Below, one piece after another: positions 25,789 through 33,593 of a stretch of DNA of 36,031 nucleotides. Source of the DNA: an uncultured Pelagibacteraceae bacterium. GTDB lineage: Bacteria > Pseudomonadota > Alphaproteobacteria > Pelagibacterales > Pelagibacteraceae. The notes beneath the pieces are model-generated. The model worked only from the letters and a program-made list of their open reading frames with translations. It made no database searches and was not told the DNA's origin. The stretch lies in contig CACOFY010000007.1 of the NCBI GenBank assembly GCA_902626575.1, forward strand, positions 1 through 36,031, written 5' to 3'. How positions within the stretch are numbered: position 1 is the first letter of the stretch; each line of letters opens with the position of its first letter. Position numbers and translations under genes: made by a program.

Positions 25789-26199
25789 ATGGCACGAAAA
25801 AAGAAAAATAAAAAAACAACCCCAAAAGAAGTAAAGGGTCAGCTTGGAAAAAAAAAGGCGACTGCCAGAGAAAAAATGATTGGTCAAACAATCGGTTATA
25901 GATACGATGTAAATTTATTGCCTGACTATTCACGATTAACTCCATTTCTTAAAAAATATATTGAGGCAATGGGATGGGATGATTTAAATTGGCTTGAGGA
26001 TGTTCATATGGGTTACGAGGAAGATAGACCTGCGGTATTTGATAGAAATGCTAATGGCTGGGTTACAATTCCAAAAAAAATTAAACTCCCAAATAACCAA
26101 CAAGATAGAGATATGATTGCTCGGGAACTGTTAGTAAAATTCCAAATGTCACCAAATCATCCGTTAGTTGATCTTAAAAAAGCATATAGGAAATTTTAA
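25789..26199 (+). CDS. Unknown basic protein downstream of module A
   Basis: 136 residues, starting 5 bases after module A mgsC-like. The first 30 residues are lysine/arginine-rich (MARKKKNKKTTPKEVKGQLG), the rest is a small globular domain with YRYDVNLLPDYSRLTPFLKK and GWDDLNWLEDVHMGYEEDRP. There is no signal peptide, membrane helix or motif I can name. Module B has no counterpart. Tight spacing suggests it belongs to the module A complex or its maturation; that is inference. Confidence 0.75.
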   Translation: MARKKKNKKTTPKEVKGQLGKKKATAREKMIGQTIGYRYDVNLLPDYSRLTPFLKKYIEAMGWDDLNWLEDVHMGYEEDRPAVFDRNANGWVTIPKKIKLPNNQQDRDMIARELLVKFQMSPNHPLVDLKKAYRKF

Positions 26200-26273
26200 G
26201 AATCTCTGAAAATTCAATCTACCCTAGGTTGTTTTTAAATTAAATTTTTACGCTCAGAATAGGTTTTTTAACG

Positions 26274-26301
26274 TTGTACTAATTTTCTCATTATTTAAAA
26301 T
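26274..26301 (+). promoter_or_regulatory. Candidate promoter for the ammonium transporter
   Basis: TTGTAC (26274-26279) and TAAAAT (26296-26301) are 16 bases apart in the 136-base gap before amt, placing a start about 28 bases before the ATG. Both boxes deviate from consensus in an AT-rich spacer, so this is tentative. A strong GGAGGT ribosome binding site follows at 26325-26330. Confidence 0.4.
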
Positions 26302-26335
26302 AAAAGTAATTTGTTTAAACAAATGGAGGTTTGAT

Positions 26336-27736
26336 ATGACTAATGAACTAGGTGCATTGACGACCATATTTACAGAATTTTACTACTGGGTGACAGTAGT
26401 GCTCATGTTTTTAATTCACGTGGGCTTCTGTATGTATGAAGTTGGAGCTTCCCGATACAAACATCATCAACATACATTAATGAAAAACACTATACTTATA
26501 CCTCTGGTAACAGTTACGTGGTTTTTATTTGGATGGTGGATATATTGGGCTTTTCCAACGGGACCAGGACTTGCACCATCAATAATGAACGGAAGCGACG
26601 CTTTAATAATGGATGACTCTGCATTTAGCTCTGTTTATTACAAGGCTACAAGCCAACTTATGGCAGTAAACCTTGGTGATCACATAAGCGGAGTTTTCTG
26701 GGCAGCGTTTTTATTATTTTCATGGACAGCTGCTTCAATTGTTTCAGGTGCAGTAATTGAGAGAATTACAACTTTTGCATTTGGAATATTAGCAGTAGCA
26801 ATTGGTTCTGTTTTTTGGGTAATTGATGCTGCATGGGGATGGCACTTTGACGGGTGGATGCTTAAACTTTTAGGATATCATGACGCTTATGCGTCAGGAG
26901 TAATTCACGCAATAGCTGGCGGATTTGCTCTTGGTATTTTAGTTGTTTTAGGTCCAAGATTAGGTAAGTTTACATCAAGTGGTGAGCCAAGAAACATTGG
27001 ACCAAGAAATCCTTGGCTAGTCGTAATTGGATTGTTTTTAATTTACACTGGCTTTTGGGGATTCTATGCTGCATGTAACATACCTATATTCAACTTAGGT
27101 CCTGAATATGGAATGGAAGGTGTCACATACTTTACCGCAACAAACATTTATGTAACTCCTACTACATTGAGTGGTATTACTTTTAACTTCTTAATGTCAC
27201 TTTCGGGAGGATTATTAGCTGGATACGTAATCTCTAAGGGAGATCCATTCTGGACATATTCTTCTGGACTAGCGGGTATAATATGTGCTTCAGCAGGTAA
27301 TGACTTGTATCACCCTATACAATCAATGATAATTGGTATGATCGGAGTAGTTATTGCTTATAAATTGCATTACTTTGTCGAACGTAAGTTCAAAATCGAC
27401 GATGCAGTTGGTGCAGTAGCAGTGCATGGTTATGCTGGTTTCGTAGGACTAGTAATTTGTGGATTTGTTCTAAATGGTTATCCTTCATCAGGTTATAGTG
27501 TTGGAGCTATGTGGGACGGAGCTACTTATGCATCTATAAATCCTTTAGGAATGTTCATAGGAGCAATAATTATGTTTTTTGTTCTTGGAATGATTCCGGG
27601 ATATGTCATAGCGAAAGTTCTTCAAGGAATGGGTAAATTAAGAATTCCAAGAGAAGCTGAAATCGCTGGACTAGACTATGAAATAATGGAGGCAGCAAAG
27701 GATGACGAAAAATCCGTGGCCTCTGCAACCAGGTAA
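26336..27736 (+). CDS. amt: Ammonium transporter (Amt family, divergent)
   Basis: 466 residues with about eleven hydrophobic segments. The Amt/Rh pore marks are present: D183 and H191 in YHDAYASGVIHAIAGG, and the second twin histidine H364 in AVAVHGYAGFVG. Overall similarity to AmtB looks low: the segment before helix 5 (TAASIVSGAVIERITTFAFG) is only partly like the usual one. It would move ammonium, and possibly methylammonium, across the inner membrane. It lies between the two amine-glutamylation modules, has a GGAGGT ribosome binding site, and is followed 12 bases later by a small membrane protein. Confidence 0.88.
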   Translation: MTNELGALTTIFTEFYYWVTVVLMFLIHVGFCMYEVGASRYKHHQHTLMKNTILIPLVTVTWFLFGWWIYWAFPTGPGLAPSIMNGSDALIMDDSAFSSVYYKATSQLMAVNLGDHISGVFWAAFLLFSWTAASIVSGAVIERITTFAFGILAVAIGSVFWVIDAAWGWHFDGWMLKLLGYHDAYASGVIHAIAGGFALGILVVLGPRLGKFTSSGEPRNIGPRNPWLVVIGLFLIYTGFWGFYAACNIPIFNLGPEYGMEGVTYFTATNIYVTPTTLSGITFNFLMSLSGGLLAGYVISKGDPFWTYSSGLAGIICASAGNDLYHPIQSMIIGMIGVVIAYKLHYFVERKFKIDDAVGAVAVHGYAGFVGLVICGFVLNGYPSSGYSVGAMWDGATYASINPLGMFIGAIIMFFVLGMIPGYVIAKVLQGMGKLRIPREAEIAGLDYEIMEAAKDDEKSVASATR

Positions 27737-27748
27737 GGAGGATAATTT

Positions 27749-27970
27749 ATGGCAACAGTAACAAACTGGATAGATCATTTAAGCGCCTCTGAAGTCCAAG
27801 GTGCTGTATACCCAGGTGTTGGATCTGAAGGAATCTTAGTAATCCTTGGATTTATCATTTGGATCGGTTGGCATGTTATTACTGCCAAGCAAGAAAGTGA
27901 AAAACTTCAAAAACTTGCAAGGCAAAGACGTGGTCCAAACGATTGGAAAAGTAATATTACCGATGGGTAA
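27749..27970 (+). CDS. Small single-pass membrane protein beside Amt
   Basis: 73 residues. One hydrophobic helix (about residues 28-45, GILVILGFIIWIGWHVIT) is followed by a charged tail (KQESEKLQKLARQRRGPNDWK). An AAGGAGG ribosome binding site lies in the 12-base gap after amt, so it is expressed with the transporter. It might be an accessory or stabilising subunit. It is not a PII protein, which is what usually accompanies Amt genes. I do not recognise the family. Confidence 0.78.
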   Translation: MATVTNWIDHLSASEVQGAVYPGVGSEGILVILGFIIWIGWHVITAKQESEKLQKLARQRRGPNDWKSNITDG

Positions 27971-27982
27971 TTAATTTAATTG

Positions 27983-28011
27983 GGGCGCATAAATTTTTAT
28001 GCGCCCTTCTT
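27983..28011 (+). terminator. Rho-independent terminator after the module A-amt operon
   Basis: GGGCGCATAAA (27983-27993) pairs perfectly with TTTATGCGCCC (27996-28006); the effective loop is AT-only, and TTCTT follows. It lies 12 bases after the stop of the small membrane protein and separates the amt transcript from module B. The downstream U-tract is short. Confidence 0.88.
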
Positions 28012-28017
28012 AATTAA

Positions 28018-28176
28018 ATGGAAGAAAATAACAATCAAGAACAAGTAAATAAAACGCCTAGCAAAATGGCAAGGCTAGCGTGGCCAAAAGCAAAGTATGG
28101 AGCAATTGCCGCAATTATCATCATTGTATTAGTAACCCTTCTTTACTATAAAGATTTTTTATTATCTTTACTTTAA
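28018..28176 (+). CDS. Tiny membrane protein upstream of module B
   Basis: A 52-codon frame, ATG 28018 to TAA 28176. The N-terminal half is hydrophilic (MEENNNQEQVNKTPSKMARL) and the C-terminal half is one membrane helix (YGAIAAIIIIVLVTLLYY, about 27-44). It starts 11 bases after the amt terminator hairpin and ends 11 bases before mgsA, with no Shine-Dalgarno sequence. A second ATG at codon 17 is an alternative start. The clean head-plus-helix pattern favours a real protein; function unknown. Confidence 0.55.
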   Translation: MEENNNQEQVNKTPSKMARLAWPKAKYGAIAAIIIIVLVTLLYYKDFLLSLL

Positions 28177-28187
28177 ATTTAATATTT

Positions 28188-29072
28188 ATGTGTGGCATAG
28201 TAGGAATCTATTTAAAAAATAAAAAGCTTGAGAAATCATTAGGTAGATTTTTATCAGGAATGCTTAAAAATATGTCCTCTAGAGGTCCTGATAGCGCAGG
28301 TTTCGCAATTTATAAAGAGGAGAAAAAATATAAATATAAATATTCAATATGCCTTAATAAAATGAATTTTTTAACTTTTAAAAAACAATTTACTAAAGTT
28401 ATTAAGAAAGCAAAAATTGAACAAATTTCAGACCATGTAATTATAAAAACAAATGAAAAACCTGAAAAAATACTTAAAATTATAAATGAGAAGTTAAAAG
28501 ATATTTCCTTGGTAGGTTATGGAAAATCTATTGAAATTTTTAAGCAAGTTGGCAACCCCGAAAAAGTGGTAAAAAAATTTAATTTAGAAAAACTTGAAGG
28601 CTCACATGGGATAGGACATACAAGAATGGCGACCGAAAGTGCTATCACAACAGATGGTTCTCATCCTTATTCTACTGGTGAAGATGAATGCTTAGTTCAT
28701 AATGGATCTCTGTCTAATCATAATAATCTTAGAAGAGAATTGAGGAAAAAAGGATCTAAATTTAATTCGGAAAATGATACAGAGGTTGCTGCAGGATATA
28801 TTTCTAATAGTTTAAAAAATAAAAATACTTTAAAGGACACACTTTTATCTGGATTAAAAGATCTTGATGGATTTTATACCTTTATAACAGGAACAAGAAA
28901 AGGTTTTGCAATTGTAAGAGATGAAATAGCCTGTAAGCCAGCAGTGATTGCGGAGACAAATGATTACGTAGCTATTGCATCGGAATTTCAAGCAATGGCA
29001 CATCTTCCAAATGTAAATAATGCAAAGATATTTGAGCCTGACCCTGGAATTGTTTACACATGGGGAAATTAA
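28188..29072 (+). CDS. mgsA: N-methylglutamate synthase amidotransferase subunit (module B)
   Basis: 294 residues. It begins MCGIVGIYLKN, giving the N-terminal catalytic cysteine of class II amidotransferases, and carries MSSRGPDSAGFAIY, GIGHTRMATES and LVHNGSLSNHNNLRR with ENDTE. It has the same extra mid-segment as its module A paralogue, here richer in lysine. With MgsB and MgsC it converts gamma-glutamylmethylamide and 2-oxoglutarate into N-methylglutamate and glutamate. Its last bases overlap mgsB. No Shine-Dalgarno sequence is visible. GlxB is the rhizobial name for the same family. Confidence 0.87.
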   Translation: MCGIVGIYLKNKKLEKSLGRFLSGMLKNMSSRGPDSAGFAIYKEEKKYKYKYSICLNKMNFLTFKKQFTKVIKKAKIEQISDHVIIKTNEKPEKILKIINEKLKDISLVGYGKSIEIFKQVGNPEKVVKKFNLEKLEGSHGIGHTRMATESAITTDGSHPYSTGEDECLVHNGSLSNHNNLRRELRKKGSKFNSENDTEVAAGYISNSLKNKNTLKDTLLSGLKDLDGFYTFITGTRKGFAIVRDEIACKPAVIAETNDYVAIASEFQAMAHLPNVNNAKIFEPDPGIVYTWGN

Positions 29073-29755
29073 TGAACCTTGATTTAAAAAAATTAAAACT
29101 TAGAGAAGTTAACCAAAAACTTCAAAATATTGGATCAAAACAAAATCAAAGAAGCTTTACAGTTATCAATCCAGAGGGAAATCATGCTATATGCGCTGGC
29201 TTAAAAGATGAAATAGATGTTACTATAAAAGGTCATACGGGATATTTTTGTGCAGGTATGAATCAAAATGCATTTGTTACGATTACTGGTAATGTTGGAA
29301 CAGGTGTTGCGGAAAATATGATGTCAGGAAAAGTGCATGTCAAAGGTAATGCTTCCCAATCTGCGGGGGCAACTGCCCATGGTGGATTGTTAATAATAGA
29401 TGGTGACGCAAGTTCAAGATGTGGAATATCAATGAAGGGTGTTGATATAGTTGTAAAAGGTTCTGTTGGGCATATGTGCGCTTTTATGGCTCAAGCTGGA
29501 AACATACTAATTTGTGGTGACGCCGGTGAAGCATTAGGCGATAGTATTTATGAAACTGAAATATATGTTAAGGGTAAAGTCAAATCACTTGGTGCAGATT
29601 GTATTGAGAAAAAATTAGAAAGAAAGCATGAAATGGTAATAGAGAATTTATTAAAAAATAGTGGTATAAAAAAATTTAAACCCTCAGATTTTAAAAGATA
29701 TGGATCTGCAAGAAAATTATACAATTTTAAAATAGACAACTTATCAAATTATTAA
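29072..29755 (+). CDS. mgsB: N-methylglutamate synthase GXGXG-domain subunit (module B)
   Basis: About 227 residues of the glutamate synthase C-terminal beta-helix, with KGHTGYFCAGMNQNAFV, GNVGTGVAENMMSGKVHVKG and SSRCGISMKGVDIVVKGSVG repeats. Two starts are possible: ATG 29060 (MGKLMNLDL), inside the end of mgsA, and ATG 29072 (MNLDLKKLK), which overlaps the mgsA stop as TAATG and is preferred. It has no catalytic residues of its own and links the amidotransferase to the FMN subunit. It ends 2 bases before mgsC. Confidence 0.85.
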   Translation: MNLDLKKLKLREVNQKLQNIGSKQNQRSFTVINPEGNHAICAGLKDEIDVTIKGHTGYFCAGMNQNAFVTITGNVGTGVAENMMSGKVHVKGNASQSAGATAHGGLLIIDGDASSRCGISMKGVDIVVKGSVGHMCAFMAQAGNILICGDAGEALGDSIYETEIYVKGKVKSLGADCIEKKLERKHEMVIENLLKNSGIKKFKPSDFKRYGSARKLYNFKIDNLSNY

Positions 29756-29757
29756 AA

Positions 29758-31074
29758 ATGACAAAAAATAAAACAAAACCCAGAATATCTTGGACATTTG
29801 ATGAATATACAAACTCCGAAATTAGAAGAGCTGCAGAAACTGGGATATATGATATACGAGGCGGCGGTTCCAAAAAAAGATTACCTCACTTCGACGATTT
29901 GTTGTTTTTAGGTGCATCTATGTCTAGATATCCTTTAGAAGGTTATCGAGAAACATGTAATACAAAAGTTACCTTAGGAACAAGGTACGCAAAGAAACCT
30001 TTGCAATTAGATATTCCAATTACAATTGCTGGAATGAGTTTTGGAGCTTTATCAGGACCAGCAAAAGAGGCTTTAGGAAGAGGTGCAAGTCAGGCTGGAA
30101 CATCAACAACAACTGGCGATGGTGGGATGACACCAGAAGAAAGAGGTCAATCTAAAAATTTAGTCTATCAATTACTCCCATCTAGATATGGAATGAACCC
30201 AAACGATCTTAGAAAAGCAGATGCTATAGAAGTTGTTATTGGCCAAGGTGCAAAACCAGGTGGTGGTGGAATGCTATTAGGACAAAAAATAAATGATAGA
30301 GTTGCAGAAATGAGAACCCTCCCTAAAGGTGTTGACCAGAGATCAGCTTGTAGACATCCTGATTGGACAGGGCCAGATGACTTAAAAATAAAAATTTTAG
30401 AATTAAGAGAAATAACAAATTGGCAAGTTCCAATATTTATTAAAATTGCTGGCTCAAGACCTTATTATGATACAGCTTTAGCGGTAAAAGCAGGAGCTGA
30501 CGTTGTTGTTCTTGATGGAATGCAAGGTGGAACTGCTGCAACACAAGAAGTTTTTATTGAAAATGTGGGACAACCTACATTAGGATGTATTAGACCTGCT
30601 GTGGATGCATTACAAGATTTAAATATGCATAGAAAAGTACAACTAATAATTTCTGGAGGAATTAGAAATGGTGCAGATGTTGCAAAAGCAATGGCCTTAG
30701 GAGCTGATGCGGTGTCAATTGGATCTGCAGCAATGATTGCAATTGGTGATAACGATCCTAAGTGGGACGATGAATATAAAAAGTTAGGTTCCAAAGCTGG
30801 TGCTTATGATGATTGGCATGAGGGAATGGATCCTGCAGGAATTTCAACTCAGGACCCTGAGTTAATGAAAAGATTAGATCCAATCTTGGCAGGTAAAAAA
30901 CTTTGTAATTATCTTAAGGTTATGACTTTGGAAGCCCAAACTCTAGCTCGGGCATGTGGAAAAAATGATTTACACAATTTAGAACCTGAGGATTTGTGTG
31001 CCTTAACGGTGGAAGCTGCGGCAATGGCAAGAGTTCCTTTGGCTGGAACAAACTGGATACCTGGAAAAAAATAG
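29758..31074 (+). CDS. mgsC: N-methylglutamate synthase FMN subunit (module B)
   Basis: 438 residues of the glutamate synthase FMN domain: ITIAGMSFGALSGPAKEAL, TGDGGMTPEERG, VVLDGMQGGTAATQEV and IISGGIRNGADVAKAMALGAD. At the place where iron-sulfur cysteines stand in glutamate synthases (and in the module A paralogue) it reads AYDDWHEGMDPAGISTQ (349-365), with no cysteine, so it should carry FMN only. It forms N-methylglutamate by reductive transfer of methylamine to 2-oxoglutarate. It follows mgsB by 2 bases and precedes gmaS by 44. Confidence 0.88.
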   Translation: MTKNKTKPRISWTFDEYTNSEIRRAAETGIYDIRGGGSKKRLPHFDDLLFLGASMSRYPLEGYRETCNTKVTLGTRYAKKPLQLDIPITIAGMSFGALSGPAKEALGRGASQAGTSTTTGDGGMTPEERGQSKNLVYQLLPSRYGMNPNDLRKADAIEVVIGQGAKPGGGGMLLGQKINDRVAEMRTLPKGVDQRSACRHPDWTGPDDLKIKILELREITNWQVPIFIKIAGSRPYYDTALAVKAGADVVVLDGMQGGTAATQEVFIENVGQPTLGCIRPAVDALQDLNMHRKVQLIISGGIRNGADVAKAMALGADAVSIGSAAMIAIGDNDPKWDDEYKKLGSKAGAYDDWHEGMDPAGISTQDPELMKRLDPILAGKKLCNYLKVMTLEAQTLARACGKNDLHNLEPEDLCALTVEAAAMARVPLAGTNWIPGKK

Positions 31075-31118
31075 TATTTTGGTATTGATAGAGTTTATAT
31101 AAAGACCTAGAATAAGAT

Positions 31119-32444
31119 ATGTCAAAAAACTTATCTAAAATTGCCAAAGCAAAAAAAATAAAATATTTTTTAATAAGTTTTGTAGATTTATTTGGTGTTC
31201 TCAGATCAAAGCTTGTTCCTGCTGAGGCCATTTCAGGCATGCAAAAAGATGGAGCTGGTTTTGCTGGTTTTGCAACATGGTTAGATATGACTCCCGCTGA
31301 CTCAGATATGTTTGGCATACCTGATCCAGATAGTTTAATTCAGTTGCCATGGAACAAGGAGGTAGGATGGTTAGCATCTGATTTGTGGATGAATGGTAAA
31401 CAAGTTGCTGCATCGCCAAGAGTGATGCTTAAAAATCAAATCGATAGATTATCCAAAAAGGGTTTTCAAATGAAATCAGGTGTGGAGTGTGAGTATTTTT
31501 TAATAAATCAGGACGGCTCAGATATAGCAGATAAAAGAGATATACAATCTAAACCTTGCTACGATCAATCTGCACTTATGAGAAGATATGACCTAATAAA
31601 AGATATTTGTGACAGCATGATTGAGTTAGGTTGGGGTCCTTATCAAAATGATCACGAAGATGCAAACGGTCAATTTGAAATGAATTGGGACTATTCAGAC
31701 TCTTTAATTACTGCTGATAGACATGTCTTCTTTAAGTTTATGGTAAAAACACTTGCTGAAAAACATGGTTTAAGAGCAACTTTTATGCCTAAACCATTTA
31801 ATGATTTAACAGGTAATGGTTGTCACGCTCACGTATCATTGTGGAATGGTAATATAAATAAATTTTTAGAAAAAGGAGATAGGCTTGGTCTAAGTAAAAC
31901 TGCGTATAATTTTTTAGGTGGTATTATGAAAAGTGCAAAACCTTTATCAGCCTTTTTTAATCCATCTATAAATAGTTATAGAAGAATAAATGCTCCACCA
32001 ACAAAATCAGGTGCTACTTGGTCACCATCAAGCATCTCTTACACCGGCAATAATAGAACTCATATGATAAGAATTCCAGATGAGGGAAGATTTGAATTAA
32101 GATTAATGGATGGATCTGCTAATCCATATTTATTGCAAGCAGGAATAATAGCCGCTGGATTAAATGGTTTAAATTTAAAACTAGATCCAGGTGAGCCGCT
32201 TATGTGTAATATGTATAAGGATTTTGATAAATATCCAAATTTAGAAAAATTACCTGATGATATAGAAGACTCAATTGAGGAATTAGATAATAGTAAAGAA
32301 ATTAGAGAAGCATTTGGAAATAATGTAATAGACAGTTATATTAAGCTTAAAAAGCAAGAAATAATAAATTTTGGAAAAGAAGAGATATTTGATAAAAAAA
32401 AGCCAGTTACAGAGTGGGAAAAAAGAAATACTTTGGATTGTTGA
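31119..32444 (+). CDS. gmaS: Gamma-glutamylmethylamide synthetase
   Basis: 441 residues, the usual GmaS length. The start KIKYFLISFVDLFGVLRSKL and the GAGFAGFATWLDMTPADSDM block are characteristic of GmaS rather than ordinary glutamine synthetases. The active site glutamates are present in GVECEYFL (E123, E125) and NDHEDANGQFEMNW (E180, E187), the histidine in GNGCHAHVSLW, and FELRLMDGSANPYL near the C-terminus. It ligates methylamine to glutamate with ATP in the cytosol. It stands downstream of mgsABC in module B and 6 bases upstream of the PLP lyase gene. Confidence 0.9.
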   Translation: MSKNLSKIAKAKKIKYFLISFVDLFGVLRSKLVPAEAISGMQKDGAGFAGFATWLDMTPADSDMFGIPDPDSLIQLPWNKEVGWLASDLWMNGKQVAASPRVMLKNQIDRLSKKGFQMKSGVECEYFLINQDGSDIADKRDIQSKPCYDQSALMRRYDLIKDICDSMIELGWGPYQNDHEDANGQFEMNWDYSDSLITADRHVFFKFMVKTLAEKHGLRATFMPKPFNDLTGNGCHAHVSLWNGNINKFLEKGDRLGLSKTAYNFLGGIMKSAKPLSAFFNPSINSYRRINAPPTKSGATWSPSSISYTGNNRTHMIRIPDEGRFELRLMDGSANPYLLQAGIIAAGLNGLNLKLDPGEPLMCNMYKDFDKYPNLEKLPDDIEDSIEELDNSKEIREAFGNNVIDSYIKLKKQEIINFGKEEIFDKKKPVTEWEKRNTLDC

Positions 32445-32450
32445 TTGTCC

Positions 32451-33593
32451 ATGAGTCAATCTGAAGAATACGGTTGGAAACTTTCAAACCTCATTTCTAA
32501 CTCAAATTTTAAATTTGATAGGGAAGAAATCATTAATATTTGTGGAAAAGAAAATTTAGTTGATGCATTAAAAGTAATTTCAAATTGGGAAAATTATATA
32601 CCTACACCTTTGATAAGTCTTGATGAATTGTCAAATCAATTAAAATTAAATAATATATTTTATAAAGATGAATCAAAGAGATTTAATTTAAAATCTTTTA
32701 AGGCTTTAGGTGGAGCATATGCGGTTGAAAAAGTTACAAAAGGAAATAAGAACATTACTGTATCAACAGCTACAGCAGGAAATCATGGTCGTTCAGTTGC
32801 ATGGGGTGCAAAAAAATTGGGCTTAGAGTGTAAAATTTTCATAAGTGAATTTGTAAGTGAAATACGATCTCAAGAAATGAAAAAATTAGGAGCAGATGTC
32901 ATTAGGGTAAAAGGTAATTATGAGAAATCGTTGGAGGAATGTATTAAGCAATCAAAAACTAATAAATGGGAAATAGTTCAGGACGTTGCTTGGAAAAATT
33001 ATGAATATGTTCCTAAGTTAACTATTTCTGGATACTCAGTAATGATCGATGAAATTTCAAGACAAACAGATCAATATATAACCCATATTTTTTTACAAGC
33101 CGGCGTAGGAGGTATGGCATCAGGTGCTATCGCTGGTGTAGCAAAGTATTTTAAAAGAATACCAAAAATAATCATAGTTGAACCAGAGAATGCTGATTGT
33201 GTTCTTAAAAGTATTGAAAAAGGATCATTACAAAAAGTAAATATTCAAAAAGAGAGTATCATGGGTGGAATGTCATGTGGTGAGGTATCATTGGTCCCAT
33301 GGCAAATATTAAAAAATTCTGTTAATTTTTGTACTAGTGTAGCGGACAAATACGTAGCAAAAACTGTAGCAATGCTTAAAAATAAACATTTTTGTAATAA
33401 AAATATTATAGGTGGTGAGTGCGCTACTCCAGGATTGATAAGTTTAATTGCATCATGTGATAGTGCCAATATTAAAGAAAAACTGGAATTAAACAAAAGT
33501 TCCAATGTACTTCTAATTGGTTGCGAAGGAGACGCAGATAAAAATCTTTATTCAGAATTGTTAAACAAAGGCAACAAAGAACTTGGTAATTAA
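32451..33593 (+). CDS. PLP-dependent lyase of the diaminopropionate ammonia-lyase family
   Basis: 380 residues from ATG 32451; a TTG at 32445 is an alternative start. Fold-type II PLP signatures are the Schiff-base lysine K84 in KDESKRFNLKSFKALGGAY, the phosphate-side loop STATAGNHGRSVAWGA (105-120), and QAGVGGMASGAI (216-227). The GGMSCGEVSLVPWQIL block and a C-terminal GCEGDADKNLYSEL match diaminopropionate ammonia-lyase rather than threonine deaminase. The family motif is TDGNHG, and here the aspartate is alanine (A109); in E. coli DAPAL that aspartate is, as I recall, the base for the D-isomer. It is coupled to gmaS upstream and overlaps the photolyase start (TAATG). Substrate uncertain. 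Confidence 0.82.
   Translation: MSQSEEYGWKLSNLISNSNFKFDREEIINICGKENLVDALKVISNWENYIPTPLISLDELSNQLKLNNIFYKDESKRFNLKSFKALGGAYAVEKVTKGNKNITVSTATAGNHGRSVAWGAKKLGLECKIFISEFVSEIRSQEMKKLGADVIRVKGNYEKSLEECIKQSKTNKWEIVQDVAWKNYEYVPKLTISGYSVMIDEISRQTDQYITHIFLQAGVGGMASGAIAGVAKYFKRIPKIIIVEPENADCVLKSIEKGSLQKVNIQKESIMGGMSCGEVSLVPWQILKNSVNFCTSVADKYVAKTVAMLKNKHFCNKNIIGGECATPGLISLIASCDSANIKEKLELNKSSNVLLIGCEGDADKNLYSELLNKGNKELGN

Noticed and set aside
26310..26323. TTTGTTTAAACAAA palindrome before amt
   Set aside because: A perfect 14-base palindrome, but several of this size are expected by chance in DNA this AT-rich.
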